Of a DNA stretch of 64,000 bases, positions 61,582 through 64,000 are shown piece after piece. The position numbers and the translations under genes are program-made. The notes under the pieces were generated by a model. The model was given only the letters and a program-made list of their open reading frames with translations. It was not told the DNA's origin and did no database searches. Within the stretch, counting starts at the first letter, position 1; each line of letters opens with the position of its first letter. The stretch is from Allochromatium humboldtianum (GTDB lineage: Bacteria > Pseudomonadota > Gammaproteobacteria > Chromatiales > Chromatiaceae), in contig NZ_JABZEO010000007.1 of the NCBI RefSeq assembly GCF_013385175.1, forward strand, positions 62,001 through 126,000, written 5' to 3'.

Positions 61582-61612
61582 GACGTTTCTGCCGCCTCGG
61601 CGGCAAAACGTC
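61582..61612. repeat. Stem-loop between pfp and ppa
   Basis: GACGTTT...AAACGTC and an inner TGCCGCC-TC-GGCGGCA form a nearly perfect 14-bp hairpin with one bulged base. It may terminate part of the pfp transcript or form a 5' leader structure of ppa. Confidence 0.65.
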
Positions 61613-61640
61613 ACAGACCGACTCATTCAAAGGCCCTTTC

Positions 61641-62189
61641 ATGGATCTGTCCAAGGTTTCGCGCGGGGACAACGTCCCCCATGCCCTCAACGTCATCATC
61701 GAGATCCCGGCTCACTCCGAGCCGGTGAAGTACGAGATGGACAAGGAGACCGGCGCCATGTTCGTCGATCGCTTCATGTCCACCGCCATGCACTATCCCT
61801 GCAACTACGGCTATGTCCCGCATACCCTGTCCTCCGACGGCGACCCGGTCGACGTGCTGGTGGTCACGCCCTATCCGCTGATTCCGGGCTCGGTCATCAA
61901 GTGCCGTCCGATCGGCGTGCTCAAGATGACCGACGAATCGGGCGACGACGCCAAGATCCTGGCCCTGCCGATCGACAAGCTCTACAAGGGCTATCGTCAG
62001 GTCGAGAGCTTCCGCGACATGCCGCAGCATCTGCTCGACCAGATCGCGCACTTCTTCGAGCACTACAAGGATCTCGACGAAGGCAAGTGGGTGCGGATCG
62101 CCGGTTGGGGCGATCGTGAGGAGGCCTGTCAGGAGATCCTGGCCAGCGTCAAGATGTTCGAGGACGCGCCCGAGAAGCCGGCCTTCTGA
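61641..62189 (+). CDS. ppa: Inorganic pyrophosphatase (family I, soluble)
   Basis: Ppa hydrolyses PPi and so pulls biosynthetic reactions. The 182-residue length is typical of bacterial family I. The start [20 protein letters not shown] and the catalytic region [19 protein letters not shown] (with the DxDPxD metal-binding pattern) are clear, and the later [11 protein letters not shown] and the [13 protein letters not shown] segment complete the site. It is downstream of PPi-dependent phosphofructokinase, which competes for the same PPi, and 3 bp upstream of moaC. Confidence 0.97.
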   Translation: MDLSKVSRGDNVPHALNVIIEIPAHSEPVKYEMDKETGAMFVDRFMSTAMHYPCNYGYVPHTLSSDGDPVDVLVVTPYPLIPGSVIKCRPIGVLKMTDESGDDAKILALPIDKLYKGYRQVESFRDMPQHLLDQIAHFFEHYKDLDEGKWVRIAGWGDREEACQEILASVKMFEDAPEKPAF

Positions 62190-62192
62190 TCG

Positions 62193-62678
62193 ATGCTGAC
62201 GCACTTCACCCCGAGCGGCGAGGCCCACATGGTCGACGTCGGCGCCAAACCCGAGACGGTGCGGCGCGCCCTGGCCGAGGGGTGGATCCGGATGCGGCCC
62301 GCGACCCTGGCCCTGATCGAACAGGGCGCACACGCCAAGGGCGATGTGCTCGGGGTCGCGCGGCTGGCCGGCATCATGGGCGCCAAGCGCACGGCCGATC
62401 TCATCCCGCTCTGCCATCCGTTGAGCCTCACGCGCGTCGAGATCGAACTGACGCCCGTCGCCGATGCGTCCGCCGTCCGCTGCCGCGCCACGGTCGAGAC
62501 CCTTGGCCGTACCGGCGTCGAGATGGAGGCGCTCTGTGCGGTGCAAATCAGCCTGCTGACGATCTATGATATGTGCAAGGCCGTCGATCGGGGCATGTGC
62601 ATCAGCGACGTCCGACTGGTCGAGAAGCTGGGCGGACGCTCCGGACACTGGCAACGCGAGGCCCCGGACTCGACCTGA
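62193..62678 (+). CDS. moaC: Cyclic pyranopterin monophosphate synthase MoaC
   Basis: MoaC acts with MoaA in the first step of molybdenum cofactor synthesis. The 161-residue product has [54 protein letters not shown] and the catalytic lysines in that last helix and in VEKLGGRSG. It is three bases after ppa, with no other mo genes nearby. Confidence 0.96.
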   Translation: MLTHFTPSGEAHMVDVGAKPETVRRALAEGWIRMRPATLALIEQGAHAKGDVLGVARLAGIMGAKRTADLIPLCHPLSLTRVEIELTPVADASAVRCRATVETLGRTGVEMEALCAVQISLLTIYDMCKAVDRGMCISDVRLVEKLGGRSGHWQREAPDST

Positions 62679-62702
62679 TACCCCTACACCCGCGCCGCTT
62701 CG

Positions 62703-63398
62703 GTGGTCACGACCGTCACTCGCCTGAATCCGGAACCCATGACCGACACCCGTTCACGCCCGCCGACGCGCTTCCACGCCCTCTATCAGAACGCGCACTT
62801 TCTCACCGCCGCCGTCCAGCTCCACCAAGCTCCGGACGATTCCGGACGCGAGGTCGCCTTCGCCGGACGCTCCAATGCCGGCAAGTCGAGCGCCATCAAC
62901 GCCATCTGTCACCAGAACTCACTGGCCCGGACCAGCAAGACTCCAGGCCGCACCCAACAACTGATCTTTTTCGAGCTCGACGAGACGCGCCGTCTGGTCG
63001 ACCTGCCCGGCTATGGCTACGCCAAGGTGCCCGAGCGCATCAAGCTCGAATGGCAGCGCCATCTCTCGCACTATCTGGAGAGCCGTCAGTCGCTCGTCGG
63101 GCTGGTGATCGTCATGGACATCCGCCATCCGCTGACCGACTACGACCGTCAGATGCTCGCCTGGGGCCGGCGTGCCGGTCTCTCGATCCTGCTGCTGCTG
63201 ACTAAGGCCGACAAGCTCAAGCGCGGCGCGGCCAGCGCGGCGCGTCTGGCCGTCGAGCGCGCGGTGGCCGACGCTTCCGGGCAGGTCGAGGTTCAGCTCT
63301 TCTCGGCCCCCGAGCGCCAGGGACTCGCCCAGGTCCAGGCCACGCTGGATCGCTGGCTGCACGTCGGCGCCTTCGACCTCCAGACACCGACCACCTGA
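62703..63398 (+). CDS. engB: Ribosome biogenesis GTP-binding protein EngB/YihA
   Basis: EngB is an essential small GTPase for 50S assembly. The G motifs are complete: G1 [17 protein letters not shown]2 in [10 protein letters not shown]3 [12 protein letters not shown]4 [10 protein letters not shown]5 FSAPE. GTG 62703 gives 231 residues; ATG 62739 ([12 protein letters not shown]) gives 219 and fits the family length better. It lies 24 bp after moaC. Confidence 0.95.
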   Translation: MVTTVTRLNPEPMTDTRSRPPTRFHALYQNAHFLTAAVQLHQAPDDSGREVAFAGRSNAGKSSAINAICHQNSLARTSKTPGRTQQLIFFELDETRRLVDLPGYGYAKVPERIKLEWQRHLSHYLESRQSLVGLVIVMDIRHPLTDYDRQMLAWGRRAGLSILLLLTKADKLKRGAASAARLAVERAVADASGQVEVQLFSAPERQGLAQVQATLDRWLHVGAFDLQTPTT

Positions 63399-63407
63399 CC
63401 GCATCCA

Positions 63408-64000
63408 ATGGCCACGAGCGACCATCCGCCGATGATCGAATACGGCTTATTGGATGACCCGCCCGCTTCGGGCGAACGGCCGCCCCCTGCCCGCCCCAGA
63501 CGTCGGGCACGGCGGCTCGACGCCGAGACGCTCGCCTGGGAGCGCGATCTGTTCGTCGGCGGCCCGGTCGCGGTGCTCGTCTGGCGTCCGGAGTCGCGCT
63601 GGCCGGTGTGCCATGCCTCACCGAACGTCGTGCGTATCTTCGGCTATCCGGCCGAGTCGATGATGGGCGAGGGCTTCCATTACATGGCGCTGATCCACAG
63701 CGACGACGTCGATCGGATCGCCGGCGAGGTGGTGCGCTATCTCAACGAGGGACGCGACGCCTGGGAGCAACGCTACCGGATCGTCCGCGCGGATGGTCAG
63801 GTCCGCCGGCTGTACGACTTCACGGTCGTGGATCGCGACGATCTGGGTGAACCGCGTCTGCTGCGCGGTTACGTCATGGACGAGACCGAGATGCTCCAGC
63901 ACGAGCGCGACTTCCGGACGCTCGCCGATGCCATCGCGGACGCGGTCTGGATCAGTGCGGCCGACACCGGACTGCTGTATGCCAACCCGGCGGCCCTGCG
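63408..64000 (+). CDS. PAS-domain sensor protein, N-terminal part
   Basis: The frame opens with ATG 63408 and stays open to the window end (197 residues), so the gene continues outside. After a low-complexity Pro/Arg tail (about 15-40), a PAS/PAC domain is visible (about 50-165): SPNVVRIFGYPAESMMGEG, the HSDDVDRI loop, RYRIVRADGQVRRLYDF and GYVMDETEM. A second PAS seems to begin (FRTLADAIADAVWIS). It has no signal peptide or membrane helix so far. The output domain (kinase or GGDEF) cannot be seen. It lies 9 bp after engB. Confidence 0.85.
   Translation, partial: MATSDHPPMIEYGLLDDPPASGERPPPARPRRRARRLDAETLAWERDLFVGGPVAVLVWRPESRWPVCHASPNVVRIFGYPAESMMGEGFHYMALIHSDDVDRIAGEVVRYLNEGRDAWEQRYRIVRADGQVRRLYDFTVVDRDDLGEPRLLRGYVMDETEMLQHERDFRTLADAIADAVWISAADTGLLYANPAAL

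Overview
The window is chromosomal DNA from a GC-rich purple sulfur bacterium (Chromatiaceae, Gammaproteobacteria). The best species clue is the small ferredoxin at 39880-40131: its 2[4Fe-4S] sequence, with a long loop between the second-cluster cysteines and a C-terminal helical tail, is the one I remember for the structurally characterised ferredoxin of Allochromatium vinosum. A PPi-type phosphofructokinase, cytochrome c4, CowN (a diazotroph protein) and a Gram-negative porin fit that assignment. It rests on memory; no database was searched.

Layout. 1-2.3 kb: end of PTS enzyme I and the Mg transporter mgtE. 2.3-4.0 kb (minus): gatC-gatA. 4.3-13.4 kb (plus): a cell-wall elongation block mreB-mreC-mreD-mrdA-rodA-rlpA-dacA, followed by a D-amino acid aminotransferase, a ybeD-like gene and lipB. 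13.4-19.8 kb: cowN, an unknown cysteine-rich secreted protein, an orphan solute-binding protein next to a Cache/PAS histidine kinase, a PAP2 phosphatase and a Uma2 protein. 19.9-29.5 kb (minus): a signalling block with a 1700-residue hybrid kinase, two frame-disrupted receiver genes, an HD-GYP response regulator and a haem-type GGDEF protein. 29.6-33.0 kb (plus): SCO1-like and PCu(A)C copper chaperones, cytochrome c4 and an MFS transporter. 33.0-39.5 kb (minus): a GGDEF-EAL protein overlapping a CheB-CheR-PAS fusion, then a processive glycosyltransferase.

39.9-44.2 kb (minus): two M16 peptidase genes, rsmD, coaD and ferredoxin. 44.4-47.4 kb (plus): ftsY-ftsE-ftsX. 47.4-51.9 kb (minus): rph-rdgB-yggS-proC-yggT-yggU and an EEP hydrolase. 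52.3-53.5 kb (plus): a porin with a clear promoter and terminator. 53.6-55.7 kb (minus): zapB-like gene, zapA, 6S RNA, ygfA, rpiA. 55.8-60.2 kb (plus, divergent): ygfB-pepP-ubiH-ubiI. 60.3-64 kb (plus): PPi-phosphofructokinase, inorganic pyrophosphatase, moaC, engB and the start of a PAS sensor that runs off the window.

Most of the window is conserved housekeeping sequence in tight operons with 4-14 nt overlaps. The unusual material is in the accessory signalling regions. It includes an in-frame 28-residue tandem duplication in a solute-binding protein, two independent frame-breaking deletions in neighbouring receiver genes, a haem c-type GGDEF sensor beside copper and cytochrome genes, and two genes (mreC, ygfB) that lack a credible canonical start codon although a Shine-Dalgarno sequence is in place. 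I saw no tRNA, rRNA, CRISPR array, insertion sequence or prophage.
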